Shown piece after piece: positions 1 to 6,881 of a DNA stretch of 15,425 nt. The DNA is from Lysobacterales bacterium (lineage in GTDB: Bacteria > Pseudomonadota > Gammaproteobacteria > Xanthomonadales > Rhodanobacteraceae): the NCBI GenBank assembly GCA_013298265.1, contig JAAFHE010000015.1, positions 1 through 15,425 on the forward strand. The letters are read 5' to 3'. Each line of letters opens with the position of its first letter. Position 1 is the first letter of the stretch. Made by a program: the position numbers and the translations under genes. The notes under the pieces were generated by a model that worked only from the letters and a program-made list of their open reading frames with translations, did not search any database and was not told the origin of the DNA.

Positions 1-2427
1 CTCCGGATCGGCGCCGTGACGGATCAGCGACTGCACGACACCATCGACCTGCGCCGGCGGCAGGCCCAGTGCCGCATGCAGCGGCGTGCGGCCGCCCTGG
101 TCGCGCGCATTGGGGTCGGCGCCGCTGTCGAGCAGGCGATCCAGCAGCGTCGCCGCGCCGAGCTGCGCGGCAAGGTGCGTCGCGGTCTCGCCCTGCTCGT
201 TGACGGCGAACGTGTCGGCGCCGCGCTGGGCGAGGTCCAGCGCGAGGGCGAGGAGCTGCTGGCGCTGCGCCGCGTCACTGACGCTGCGCGCGACTTCGAG
301 CACACGACGCAGCACGCCCGCGCCGCCGCTGTTGGCGCCGGCCTGGACCAGCTCGGCCAGGGCGGCTGCGGCGTCTGGCAGGCGCTCGAGCGCGGCGGAA
401 AACAGACTGGTGCGCGCGGTGAATGCGTCGGCGCGCAGCCCATGATTGAGCAGCCACTGGCGCGGTCGCGCGTCGCTGTGGGTCGCCAGTTCGAGCCAGA
501 TACCGGCAAGGTCGGCCTGCGACCACTGGCTCAATCGCGGCAGCAGCCCTTCGGCAATGGTCCAGTGGCCGAAGCGCAGCGCGTCGAGCAGATGCGCCGG
601 CGAGTCGGCGACCGCGCTGCCCGCACTGTCGGCGACCGAGCTGGGCAGGGCGTAGTCCGGATCGATCAGCGCGACCAGATCCCAGCGTCCGCCGGCAATC
701 GCATGATCCAGCGCGCGGCGGCCGTCGGTGCAGGGGCGCTGGCGGTCGATGCCCAGTGCGAGCAGCGCACGCACCGCGGTTGCATTGGCCTGGCGTGACT
801 GGCACGCAATCGCGAGCGCGCTGCGCCCGAGATGATCGACGCGGTTCGGATCCGGCTTGCGCACGGCGAGCAGTGCGATCACTTCGGCCGCGCCGGCGCG
901 CGCGGCTTCCATCAGTGCCGTCGTGGCGTGGCTGTCGCAAAGGTCGACGCTGGCGCCCGCATCGAGCAGGCAGCGCGCGATCGCCGCATGGCCGCTCAGC
1001 GCGGCTGCCATCAGCGCGGTGCGCCCCAGCGGGCCCTGGGCATCGACGCGCGCCTTCTGCTTGAGCAGCAGCTTCACGCCGGTAATGTCGTCGTCCGCGA
1101 TCGCCGCCGCCGCGCTCAGTGCCGGCTGGGCGTGTTCGACTTCGTTGCGCGCACCGTGCTCCAGCAGGAACCGCAGCAATGTCCAGTTTGCCGCATGGGC
1201 TGCCCGCCCCAGCGGCGTCAGGCCGTCGCGATTGACTGCGGCCAGCGGCGCACCGGCATCGATGAGCATGGCTGCGACGATGGGTTCCGCGGCAAGCGCG
1301 GCGTAGTGCAGGGCCGTATTGCCCTGGGCGTCGCCGATGGCCGGGTCGGCGCCGTTGGCGAGCAGCGTCAGCACGGCGTCGGGGCGGCCCTGGTAGCTGT
1401 CGCGCGTCGCGGCCAGCAGGGGGCTCAGCCCCGCATGCACGCGGTTCACGTCGGCGCGCTTGGCGATGAGCGCGCGCAGCAGGCGCACCTCGGGCAGCGT
1501 CGTGGCGAGCATCAGCACACTGCGCTGGTCACGCTCGCCGGCAACCGGCACGGTATTCGGGTCCGCACCGCGTTCCAGCGCGGCCAATGCCAGCTCGACC
1601 TGGCCGCAGCGCGTGGCGTGCAGCAGTGCGGCATCGAGTTCGGCCGGCGCAAGACCGCCGGGCAGCTCGCGCGGCAGCGCGCACTCGCCGGTGGCCGGAT
1701 CCGGACGGGCTGCAGGTGTGTCGGCATAACGCGCCCGGCGCGCGGTCAGCAGCGCGCGCAGGCAGCGGTTGACGATCAGCAACTGCGCGAGCGGCAGCGC
1801 TGCGACATAGATCAACAGCACCAGCGTGCGCAGTTCCGTAGGCAGGCCCTGGCCGAGACCGGCGATGCCGACGGCCAGACAGACCATGAGCAGCTGCGCC
1901 AGGGCCACGGGCAGCCCGTGGCTGAAGAACAGTTCATGCTCGCCGGTCAGGTGGCGCGCGAAGCTCACGCTGCGCGATACCGCGGTCAATATCCATGAAC
2001 CTTGCTCGTCATCGGGATAGGCGTCGTCCCAGACCAGGACGAGGCCCAAGGCCGGCCACAGGCGCCAGAGCAGCAGCAGGGCGACGACGACCGCCGCCGA
2101 CAGGCACATGGTCGCAGGCAGCGAACCGCCCTGCAGCAGCCAGGCCAGCGGCCAACCCAGCAGCAGCATCACGGCGGCGGTATACGTGGCGAGCAATACG
2201 AAATGGGCTGCGCCGCGGCGCAGCACGGTACGCGCGAAACTGTCTTCCTGGTCGAAACCCAGGCCGTGGCAGATGGCCGCCAGCGTGAGGGAATTGGCCG
2301 CGAGCAGCAGCAGCAGCACGGCCGGATGCACGACGAACGCGACGATCAGTAGACACAGGGCTGCCGGCAGGAAGTAGGGCAGGCTGGCGACGAAGGCGGC
2401 GAGGCGCGTCGGCTTGGCTCGGGGCAC
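1..2427 (-). CDS. Polytopic membrane protein with long C-terminal ankyrin-repeat tail (partial, 3' end off the left edge)
   Basis: The minus-strand frame is open from a GTG at 2427 to the window edge (809 codons, no stop seen). The start is chosen because a GGAAG ribosome site lies 6 bases upstream and a hydrophobic segment follows at once; no ATG exists between it and the in-frame stop near 2574. About six hydrophobic segments occupy roughly residues 9-33, 36-57, 70-92, 95-125, 172-190 and 195-218. From about residue 264 the protein is a run of about 12 or more ankyrin-like repeats, with signatures such as NTALHYAA, RTALMAAA and GRTPLHAA and loop ends such as GADPN. Repeats around residues 580-700 are degenerate. 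Ankyrin repeats bind proteins, and here they would project from a membrane anchor; side and partner are unknown. The architecture is clear but I do not recognise a named family. It lies 187 bases downstream of ycgL on the same strand. Confidence 0.88.
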   Translation of the reverse strand, partial: MPRAKPTRLAAFVASLPYFLPAALCLLIVAFVVHPAVLLLLLAANSLTLAAICHGLGFDQEDSFARTVLRRGAAHFVLLATYTAAVMLLLGWPLAWLLQGGSLPATMCLSAAVVVALLLLWRLWPALGLVLVWDDAYPDDEQGSWILTAVSRSVSFARHLTGEHELFFSHGLPVALAQLLMVCLAVGIAGLGQGLPTELRTLVLLIYVAALPLAQLLIVNRCLRALLTARRARYADTPAARPDPATGECALPRELPGGLAPAELDAALLHATRCGQVELALAALERGADPNTVPVAGERDQRSVLMLATTLPEVRLLRALIAKRADVNRVHAGLSPLLAATRDSYQGRPDAVLTLLANGADPAIGDAQGNTALHYAALAAEPIVAAMLIDAGAPLAAVNRDGLTPLGRAAHAANWTLLRFLLEHGARNEVEHAQPALSAAAAIADDDITGVKLLLKQKARVDAQGPLGRTALMAAALSGHAAIARCLLDAGASVDLCDSHATTALMEAARAGAAEVIALLAVRKPDPNRVDHLGRSALAIACQSRQANATAVRALLALGIDRQRPCTDGRRALDHAIAGGRWDLVALIDPDYALPSSVADSAGSAVADSPAHLLDALRFGHWTIAEGLLPRLSQWSQADLAGIWLELATHSDARPRQWLLNHGLRADAFTARTSLFSAALERLPDAAAALAELVQAGANSGGAGVLRRVLEVARSVSDAAQRQQLLALALDLAQRGADTFAVNEQGETATHLAAQLGAATLLDRLLDSGADPNARDQGGRTPLHAALGLPPAQVDGVVQSLIRHGADPE

Positions 2428-2531
2428 GCGGAACTTCCGTACAGATCGGGCGGGTGGGGAACAGGCCGGGCGATCCGCTGCCGGGGCGCCCGGGCCGCCG
2501 GCGTTTCCGCGCCAACGGCCAAACCCGCGCG

Positions 2532-2537
2532 AGTATA
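2532..2537 (-). promoter_or_regulatory. Candidate -10 element upstream of the ankyrin membrane protein
   Basis: The minus strand reads TATACT here, five of six matches to the sigma-70 -10 consensus, inside a short AT-rich patch in otherwise GC-rich DNA. It would give a leader of about 95 bases before the GTG at 2427. No good -35 is found at 16-18 bases; TTTACC lies 21 bases upstream, which is too far. This is a weak call from base composition and one hexamer. Confidence 0.3.
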
Positions 2538-2600
2538 TGCAGTTAATCCGGCGCCCGCGGTAAATGCCGGTTCAGCCTGCCGTGTCACTCATGCTGCGCC

Positions 2601-2613
2601 GCCGCAGAGCGGC
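2601..2613 (-). terminator. Short hairpin just after the ycgL stop
   Basis: GCCGC-TCT-GCGGC begins two bases after the ycgL stop codon on the minus strand. The stem is only 5 bp and no T run follows, so it may be a weak attenuator or chance in GC-rich DNA. Confidence 0.2.
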
Positions 2614-2614
2614 T

Positions 2615-2866
2615 TCATTGCGTCGTGCCCACTGGCGGTGGCGGCAACTGCAGGTGAAAGCCGGGTCCCTGCAGATTCGCGATGACGGTGTCGACATCCT
2701 CGCGCGCAAGCCTGCGTTCCGGCGACAGCGCCAGCTCGATCACGAAGCTCAGCGGTCCCAGCGTGGTGGCCAGTGCCGGCGGCACCAGCTCGAACGCATC
2801 GCGCTCGCGCAGATAGACGAACGTATCGGCGCGGCGCAGGCTTTTGTATACAAAGCATTGCATCAT
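2615..2866 (-). CDS. ycgL: YcgL domain-containing protein
   Basis: This 83-residue protein has the YcgL family hallmarks: CFVYKS at residues 4-9, TFVYL at 15-19, and the C-terminal GFHLQLPPP. It is a small cytoplasmic alpha/beta domain of poorly defined function, conserved across gammaproteobacteria; the length suits the family. Two adjacent ATGs open it (2866 and 2863). A GGGAG ribosome site lies 4 bases before the first and 7 before the second, so the second may be the true start. The reading frame stays open for 39 more codons upstream with coding-like composition but no standard start (reported separately). Upstream lies the 59-bp repeat array and then the Tricorn-like gene on the same strand. 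Confidence 0.9.
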   Translation of the reverse strand: MMQCFVYKSLRRADTFVYLRERDAFELVPPALATTLGPLSFVIELALSPERRLAREDVDTVIANLQGPGFHLQLPPPPVGTTQ

Positions 2867-2983
2867 TGGCTCTCCCGGAACGATCGCGTCGATGGTAGCG
2901 CTTACGGCGTGGGGGTTGCGGGTCTCGTGAAGCGAAGGGTCGATGAGCGTGTAGCGCGCGCCAATGGCGAAGTAGTCTGTGTT
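2867..2983 (-). pseudogene. Coding-like in-frame segment directly upstream of ycgL, possible gene remnant
   Basis: In the ycgL frame, 39 sense codons lie between an in-frame TGA and the ycgL ATG. Their product reads like real protein (for example YFAIGARYTLIDPSLHE and HAVSATIDAIVPGEP). By hand count, G+C is about 62, 49 and 77 percent at codon positions 1, 2 and 3, the pattern expected of coding DNA in this genome. There is no ATG, GTG or TTG start in it, and no stop before ycgL. It could be the tail of a decayed gene fused in frame to ycgL, an unrecognised N-terminal extension, or chance. I do not recognise the sequence. Confidence 0.3.
2892..2897 (-). promoter_or_regulatory. Candidate -10 element for ycgL
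   Basis: The minus strand reads GCTACCAT, with TACCAT matching the -10 consensus at four of six positions, 26 bases before the ycgL ATG. The same GCTACCAT octamer occurs 30 bases before the gpmI start (10556-10563). No convincing -35 is visible. The call rests on the shared motif and similar spacing only. Confidence 0.22.
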
Positions 2984-3033
2984 TCAGCGCTGCGTGATCG
3001 CTGCCTGAAGCTACACCATCCCCACACAGCTCT

Positions 3034-3269
3034 CCGGCCCGTTGGGCGTTCAGAGTGATCAGAACCTGCGGTTCTGAGCGACCACTCTTCACCCGGCCCG
3101 TTGGGCGTTCAGAACGATGAGAACCTGCGGTTCTGAGCCATCGTCCTTCACCCGGCCCGTTGGGCGTTCAGAGTGATCAGAACCTGCGGTTCTGGGCGAT
3201 CACTCTTCACCCGGCCCGTTGGGCGTTCAGAGTGATCAGAACCTGCGGTTCTGGGCGATCACTCTTCAC
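3034..3269 (-). repeat. Four tandem 59-bp repeats, each folding into a bulged hairpin
   Basis: Four head-to-tail units of exactly 59 bases occupy 3034-3092, 3093-3151, 3152-3210 and 3211-3269. Units 3 and 4 look identical. On the minus strand each unit holds an inner stem AGAACC-gca-GGTTCT, a four-base bulge on the 5' side (gccc or gctc), and an outer 8-9 bp stem. The outer stem is GAGTGATC/GATCACTC in units 3 and 4, GAGTGGTC/GATCACTC in unit 1, and GGACGATG/CATCGTTC in unit 2. Each unit also has a small GCCC-AAC-GGGC hairpin. In units 1 and 2 the imperfect pair is G-U when read as minus-strand RNA but A-C on the plus strand. Fifty-nine is not a multiple of three, so the array is not a protein repeat. 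It sits between the Tricorn-like gene and ycgL. Confidence 0.93.
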
Positions 3270-3270
3270 C

Positions 3271-3370
3271 CCCCGTGAAGGGGAGGGTTTTCAACACCGC
3301 GCGAAAATTTTTGCAAGCCAGCGTTTCGCTGAGCGTTGGCGACAGCAAGCCCTCCCCTTCAGGGGGAGGG
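3271..3370 (-). repeat. GC-rich inverted repeat pair with nested hairpins, possible terminator of the Tricorn-like gene
   Basis: TGAAGGGGAGGG at 3276-3287 is the exact reverse complement of 3350-3361, a 12-bp perfect inverted repeat with 62 bases between. The right arm also folds locally: CCCTCCCC at 3350-3357 pairs with GGGGAGGG at 3363-3370 across a short loop. The left arm has CCCC-gtgaa-GGGG at 3271-3283. The interior carries CAGCG-ttt-CGCTG and an AT-rich GCGAAAA/TTTTTGC patch. It lies 68-167 bases past the Tricorn-like stop, so it could end that transcript, but no U run follows the local hairpin on the minus strand. The composition resembles small intergenic elements often seen in such genomes. 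Confidence 0.6.
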
Positions 3371-3437
3371 TTGGGTGGGGGTGGTGTTTGCGTGAGCCGC
3401 AACGCGCGCGCGATTTGCAGCGAGCGCATGCCTCAGC

Positions 3438-6400
3438 TTAATCCCCGAACTTCGCCGGTGCCGGTGGCGCCTGCAGGCGCGGCTTCGGGTTTGCCGGTAG
3501 CTGGCCGAGCAGTACCTCGACCGCCTTCTCGATGCTCGGGTCCTTGCCCGCGGCGATCTGCTCGGGCCGGTCGATGACCTCGATGTCCGGCGTCACGCCT
3601 TCGTTCTCAACGGCCCACTGGCCGTCAGTGCCCATGAAGCGGAAGGTTGCCGCCAGCATGCTGCCGCCGTCGGCCAGGCCCGGATTGCCGGAAATGCCGA
3701 TCAGGCCGCCCCAGGTGCGCGTACCGATCAATTGTCCCAATTTCAATTTCTTGAAATAGTACGGAAATGCATCGCCGCCGGAACTCGACAGGCCGTTGAT
3801 CAGCATCGCCTTGGGTCCGTCGTGTGACACCAGCGGCGTCGGCGCCGGATCCAGGCCGCGGCGCTTCCAGTAGTTCAGCGGCGTGCGCGCGAGCAGCTCG
3901 ATCATGCGGTCGGGAATGAAGCCGCCGCCGTTGTAGCGGTCGTCGATGATCAGCGCTTCCTTGTCGTGATACGCGAGCAGGCCGCGGTTGAGTTCGCGGT
4001 TGCCTTCGACCGCGGTGTTCGGCACATGGATGTAGCCGACACGGCCGTTGGACAGCTTGTCGACGTAGGCGCGGCGCGCCGCGACCCAGTCGGCGTAGCG
4101 CAGGTTGCGTTCGGAGGTCAGCGTGCGCACGCGCACCTCGCGCGCGCCGTCGGCGCTGGGCCGGCGGTTCACGCGGAGGCTGACGACCTGGTCGCCGCGG
4201 CCCTGCAGCAGCGCGTAGGGGTTCTTCACGCTGCGCCCGTCAACACCATCGACCGCGATCAGATAGTCGCCTTCCTTGACGTTGACGCCGGTCTCGGTCA
4301 GCGGCGAGCGCAGGTCGCGATTCCAGTTCTCGCCGCCGAAGATCTTGGCGAAGCGGAAATAACCGGATGCGTCGGTCGCGAATTCGGCGCCGAGCAGGCC
4401 GCCGGCACGACGCTCGACCTTGGGCATGTCGGACGAGGGCTGTACGTAGACATGACCGGCATTGAGCTCGCCGGCGATTTCCTGCAGCAGATAGTCGAGA
4501 TCGGCGCGGCTGCCCAGGTGCGGTACCCACGCGGCGTAGCGGTCACGTATCGCGTTCCAGCGCTCAATGCCGCCGTGCATGCCGGGGTCGTAGAACCAGT
4601 CGCGCAGGATGCGCCAGGCGTCGGTGAACTGCTGCTGCCATTCCACGCGCGGATCGATGTACAGCTCGAGCCTGTCGAGATTCAGCGCGCCGGCGTTGAA
4701 GTCCTGGGCGGCATCGGCCTTGACCACGGCGAAGCGTTCGCCCTGCTGGAGCAGCAACATGTCGCCGGCCAGGGACAGGCGGTACTCGGCGATGTTCGCG
4801 GCGACGGCCTTGTCCTGGTCCGCGTCGAGCGCGAGGCGGCGCAATTCGAGCGGCTGCTGCTGGCGCGCATTGCCGGACAGGAAGTACACCGCGTCGCCGG
4901 AGGCCTGCAGGCTACGGTAGTTGCCCGAGCTGACCTTGAGCGCGACCGCGCGTCTGACTATGCCCTCGCGGTCGACGCGGATGTCCTTTGCGGCCGCCGC
5001 GGCCGGTGTCTCTTTGGACGGTTTGTCGACGGCCGCTGCGGCTTCCGGCTTCACCTCGTCGCTGGGCAGCGGATAGACCTCCGGGCCGGCGGCGGACAAG
5101 GTCAGCGCGTACGGGCGCGTCGCATTCGTATACAGATAGTTCTCTTCGAATGCGCTGAAGGTCAGGTTGTAGTCGCGGTTGGACAGGAAATACAGCCAGC
5201 GGCCCTTGGGATCGAAGGCCGGATTGAAGGCGTTGCTCGTTGCCTCGGTCACGGCGTCGGTCTTGCCGTCGCGCAGCGAATACAGCCATACCTGCGACAG
5301 TCCGGCCGCGTTGGGCTTGGCGTAGGCCAGCCAGTTCGAGTCGGGCGACCAGGCGTAGTCGTTGAAATCGTCAAACGTGCTCTGATCGACCTCGCGCTGG
5401 CTGCCGTTCGCCACGTCGACGATGCGCAGGCGCTGGCGCTTGTCCGCGTAGGCGAGCTTGCCCGAATCCGGCGACCAGACCGGCGGGAAGCGCCAGATGC
5501 CGCCGTCGCGCGTGATGCGGCGCGGTTCGCCGCTGCCGTCCTGGTTGCGCACATAGATCTCGTACTCGCCGCTTTCGTCGGACAGATAGGCAATGCGCTT
5601 GCCGTCCGGCGACCAGGCCACGCTGATCTCGCGCGCCGCCGGGGTCTTGCTGAGGTTGCGGATCTCGCCATTCTTCGCCGGCACGCTGAACAGCTCGCCG
5701 CGCGCGCCGAACACGACGCGCTCGCCGTGCGGCGAGACGTCGAACGACTCGATCTGCGCAGCGACCTTCTTCCATGCCGGCAGCGCCTGCGGCTGGTCAC
5801 CGGTAACGCGGATGTCGATCTTTGCCGCCTGCGCCGTGGCCGGGTCGAAGCGCCAGATCCAGCCGCCCTGCTCGAATACCAGCGCATCCTTGCCGGCGCT
5901 GGGCCAGAGCACGTCGAAATCGTCAAAGCGCGTGAGCTGGCGCGCTTCGCCGCCGCCCGCGGGCAGGGACCAGAGGTTCAGCGTGTAGCCGCGATCGGAC
6001 ACGAAGTAGATGGTGTCGCCGAGCCACATCGGCTGGTGGTCGGTCGCGCGGTTGTCGGTCAGGCGCTTGGAGGTGTCATTGGACAGGTCGTAGGTCCAGA
6101 CGTCCTGGGCACGACCGCCGCGATAGCGCTTCCAGCTACGGAAATCGCGGTCGATCGGCGTGTAGACGACTGACTTGCCGTCGGGCGAGAACATGCCGCC
6201 GCCGCTCTCCGGCATGGCCAGCGGTGTTTCCAGGCCGCCGGCTACCGGCACCTGGTACAGGCGGCCGCTGCGCTCGTCGTAGGGCACGCGGTTCGCGCGC
6301 ACGAGCACGTTCTTGCCGTCCGGACTGAAATCCAGCACGCGGTAGTCGGTGCCGCCGCGCGGCGGCATGCTGCCGACGTCGGTATACCAGGTCAGCTGGC

Positions 6401-6692
6401 GCGGCAGTCCGCCTTCGGCCGGGATCATGTAGACCTGGCGCGTGCCGTCGTATTCGGCCGAGAACGCGATCCAGCGGCAGTCCGGCGAGAATTTCGGGTA
6501 TAGCTCGTTGCCGACATGCGAAGTCAGGCGCTGCGCCGTGCCGCCGGCTGCCGCCACCCGGTAGATGTCGCCAGCCTGGACGAAGGTGACGGCATCGCCG
6601 CAGATATCGGGAAAGCGCAGCACGCGGCTGCTTCCCGCTTCGGGCGCGGCGGTTGCGGCGGCGAGCAGGAGGGCGGAAACGAACAGCGACAT
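3438..6692 (-). CDS. Tricorn-like S41 peptidase with N-terminal beta-propeller and PDZ domain, exported
   Basis: This 1084-residue protein has the Tricorn protease layout. A short N-terminal signal peptide (MSLFVSALLLAAATAAPEA) is followed by WD40/PD40-type propeller repeats to about residue 545, with many FSPDGK, WSPDG and LTxxxxxxxxP motifs. An Ala-rich linker near 550-570, a helical core, a PDZ-like region near 765-860 and the S41 catalytic fold follow. Catalytic candidates are His747 in GELNAGH, Ser971 in SSSGGDAF, and an acid at Glu1029 or Glu1031 in VENEGV. The residue before the His is Gly, where archaeal Tricorn is remembered to have Ser. Such enzymes cut oligopeptides. The signal peptide implies the periplasm, unlike cytosolic archaeal Tricorn. 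The ATG has AAGGA 7 bases upstream. Family assignment is firm; substrate is unknown. Confidence 0.92.
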   Translation of the reverse strand: MSLFVSALLLAAATAAPEAGSSRVLRFPDICGDAVTFVQAGDIYRVAAAGGTAQRLTSHVGNELYPKFSPDCRWIAFSAEYDGTRQVYMIPAEGGLPRQLTWYTDVGSMPPRGGTDYRVLDFSPDGKNVLVRANRVPYDERSGRLYQVPVAGGLETPLAMPESGGGMFSPDGKSVVYTPIDRDFRSWKRYRGGRAQDVWTYDLSNDTSKRLTDNRATDHQPMWLGDTIYFVSDRGYTLNLWSLPAGGGEARQLTRFDDFDVLWPSAGKDALVFEQGGWIWRFDPATAQAAKIDIRVTGDQPQALPAWKKVAAQIESFDVSPHGERVVFGARGELFSVPAKNGEIRNLSKTPAAREISVAWSPDGKRIAYLSDESGEYEIYVRNQDGSGEPRRITRDGGIWRFPPVWSPDSGKLAYADKRQRLRIVDVANGSQREVDQSTFDDFNDYAWSPDSNWLAYAKPNAAGLSQVWLYSLRDGKTDAVTEATSNAFNPAFDPKGRWLYFLSNRDYNLTFSAFEENYLYTNATRPYALTLSAAGPEVYPLPSDEVKPEAAAAVDKPSKETPAAAAAKDIRVDREGIVRRAVALKVSSGNYRSLQASGDAVYFLSGNARQQQPLELRRLALDADQDKAVAANIAEYRLSLAGDMLLLQQGERFAVVKADAAQDFNAGALNLDRLELYIDPRVEWQQQFTDAWRILRDWFYDPGMHGGIERWNAIRDRYAAWVPHLGSRADLDYLLQEIAGELNAGHVYVQPSSDMPKVERRAGGLLGAEFATDASGYFRFAKIFGGENWNRDLRSPLTETGVNVKEGDYLIAVDGVDGRSVKNPYALLQGRGDQVVSLRVNRRPSADGAREVRVRTLTSERNLRYADWVAARRAYVDKLSNGRVGYIHVPNTAVEGNRELNRGLLAYHDKEALIIDDRYNGGGFIPDRMIELLARTPLNYWKRRGLDPAPTPLVSHDGPKAMLINGLSSSGGDAFPYYFKKLKLGQLIGTRTWGGLIGISGNPGLADGGSMLAATFRFMGTDGQWAVENEGVTPDIEVIDRPEQIAAGKDPSIEKAVEVLLGQLPANPKPRLQAPPAPAKFGD

Positions 6693-6766
6693 CGGCGGTT
6701 CCTTGCGGGAGTGGGCTCGCGCGATTGTAGAAAAGGTGCGGCCGCCTGCCCTGGGCCAGAAGGGCT

Positions 6767-6881
6767 AGTGGAGAGGCGGAAGGAGAGAGAAACGAGTGAG
6801 CAAAAGTAGTGCGGTGCAGTGCGGTCCGGTGACGCGAGCACGGCCCGCTACGCTTTTACTCGTTTCTCACTCCTTTCCACT
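6767..6881 (-). terminator. Long imperfect inverted repeat overlapping the TPR gene stop, possible terminator
   Basis: The arms at 6767-6809 and 6848-6881 are imperfect reverse complements. The core GAGAAACGAGT at 6787-6797 matches 6858-6868 perfectly, flanked by AGTGGA and AAAAG matches with gaps. The right arm includes the stop codon of the TPR gene (TGA at 6867-6869), so the transcript would fold at its very end. It lies between the TPR gene and the Tricorn-like gene, both on the minus strand. No U run follows the lower arm. It may be a terminator or a dispersed intergenic element. Confidence 0.45.

Noticed and set aside
16..1998. Two long plus-strand open frames (16-798 and 832-1998) over the ankyrin gene
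   Set aside because: The minus frame encodes unmistakable ankyrin repeats throughout; the plus frames are Arg/Gln/Ala-rich complements of it.
3034..3269. The tandem array as a CRISPR
   Set aside because: Units are contiguous at 59 bases with no unique spacers; the variable parts are paired stem arms, and no cas gene is nearby.
3160..3577. Plus-strand open frames through the 59-bp repeats, giving a repeated peptide
   Set aside because: The repeat length is not a multiple of three, so the frame changes at each unit, and the sequence constraint is on hairpin pairing rather than codons.
3966..6173. A 735-codon plus-strand open frame opposite the Tricorn-like gene
   Set aside because: It is antisense to a gene with clear domains and catalytic motifs. 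Its product is a monotonous Val/Ala/Arg/Gly-rich sequence with no motif, as expected when the complement of GC-biased codons lacks stops.
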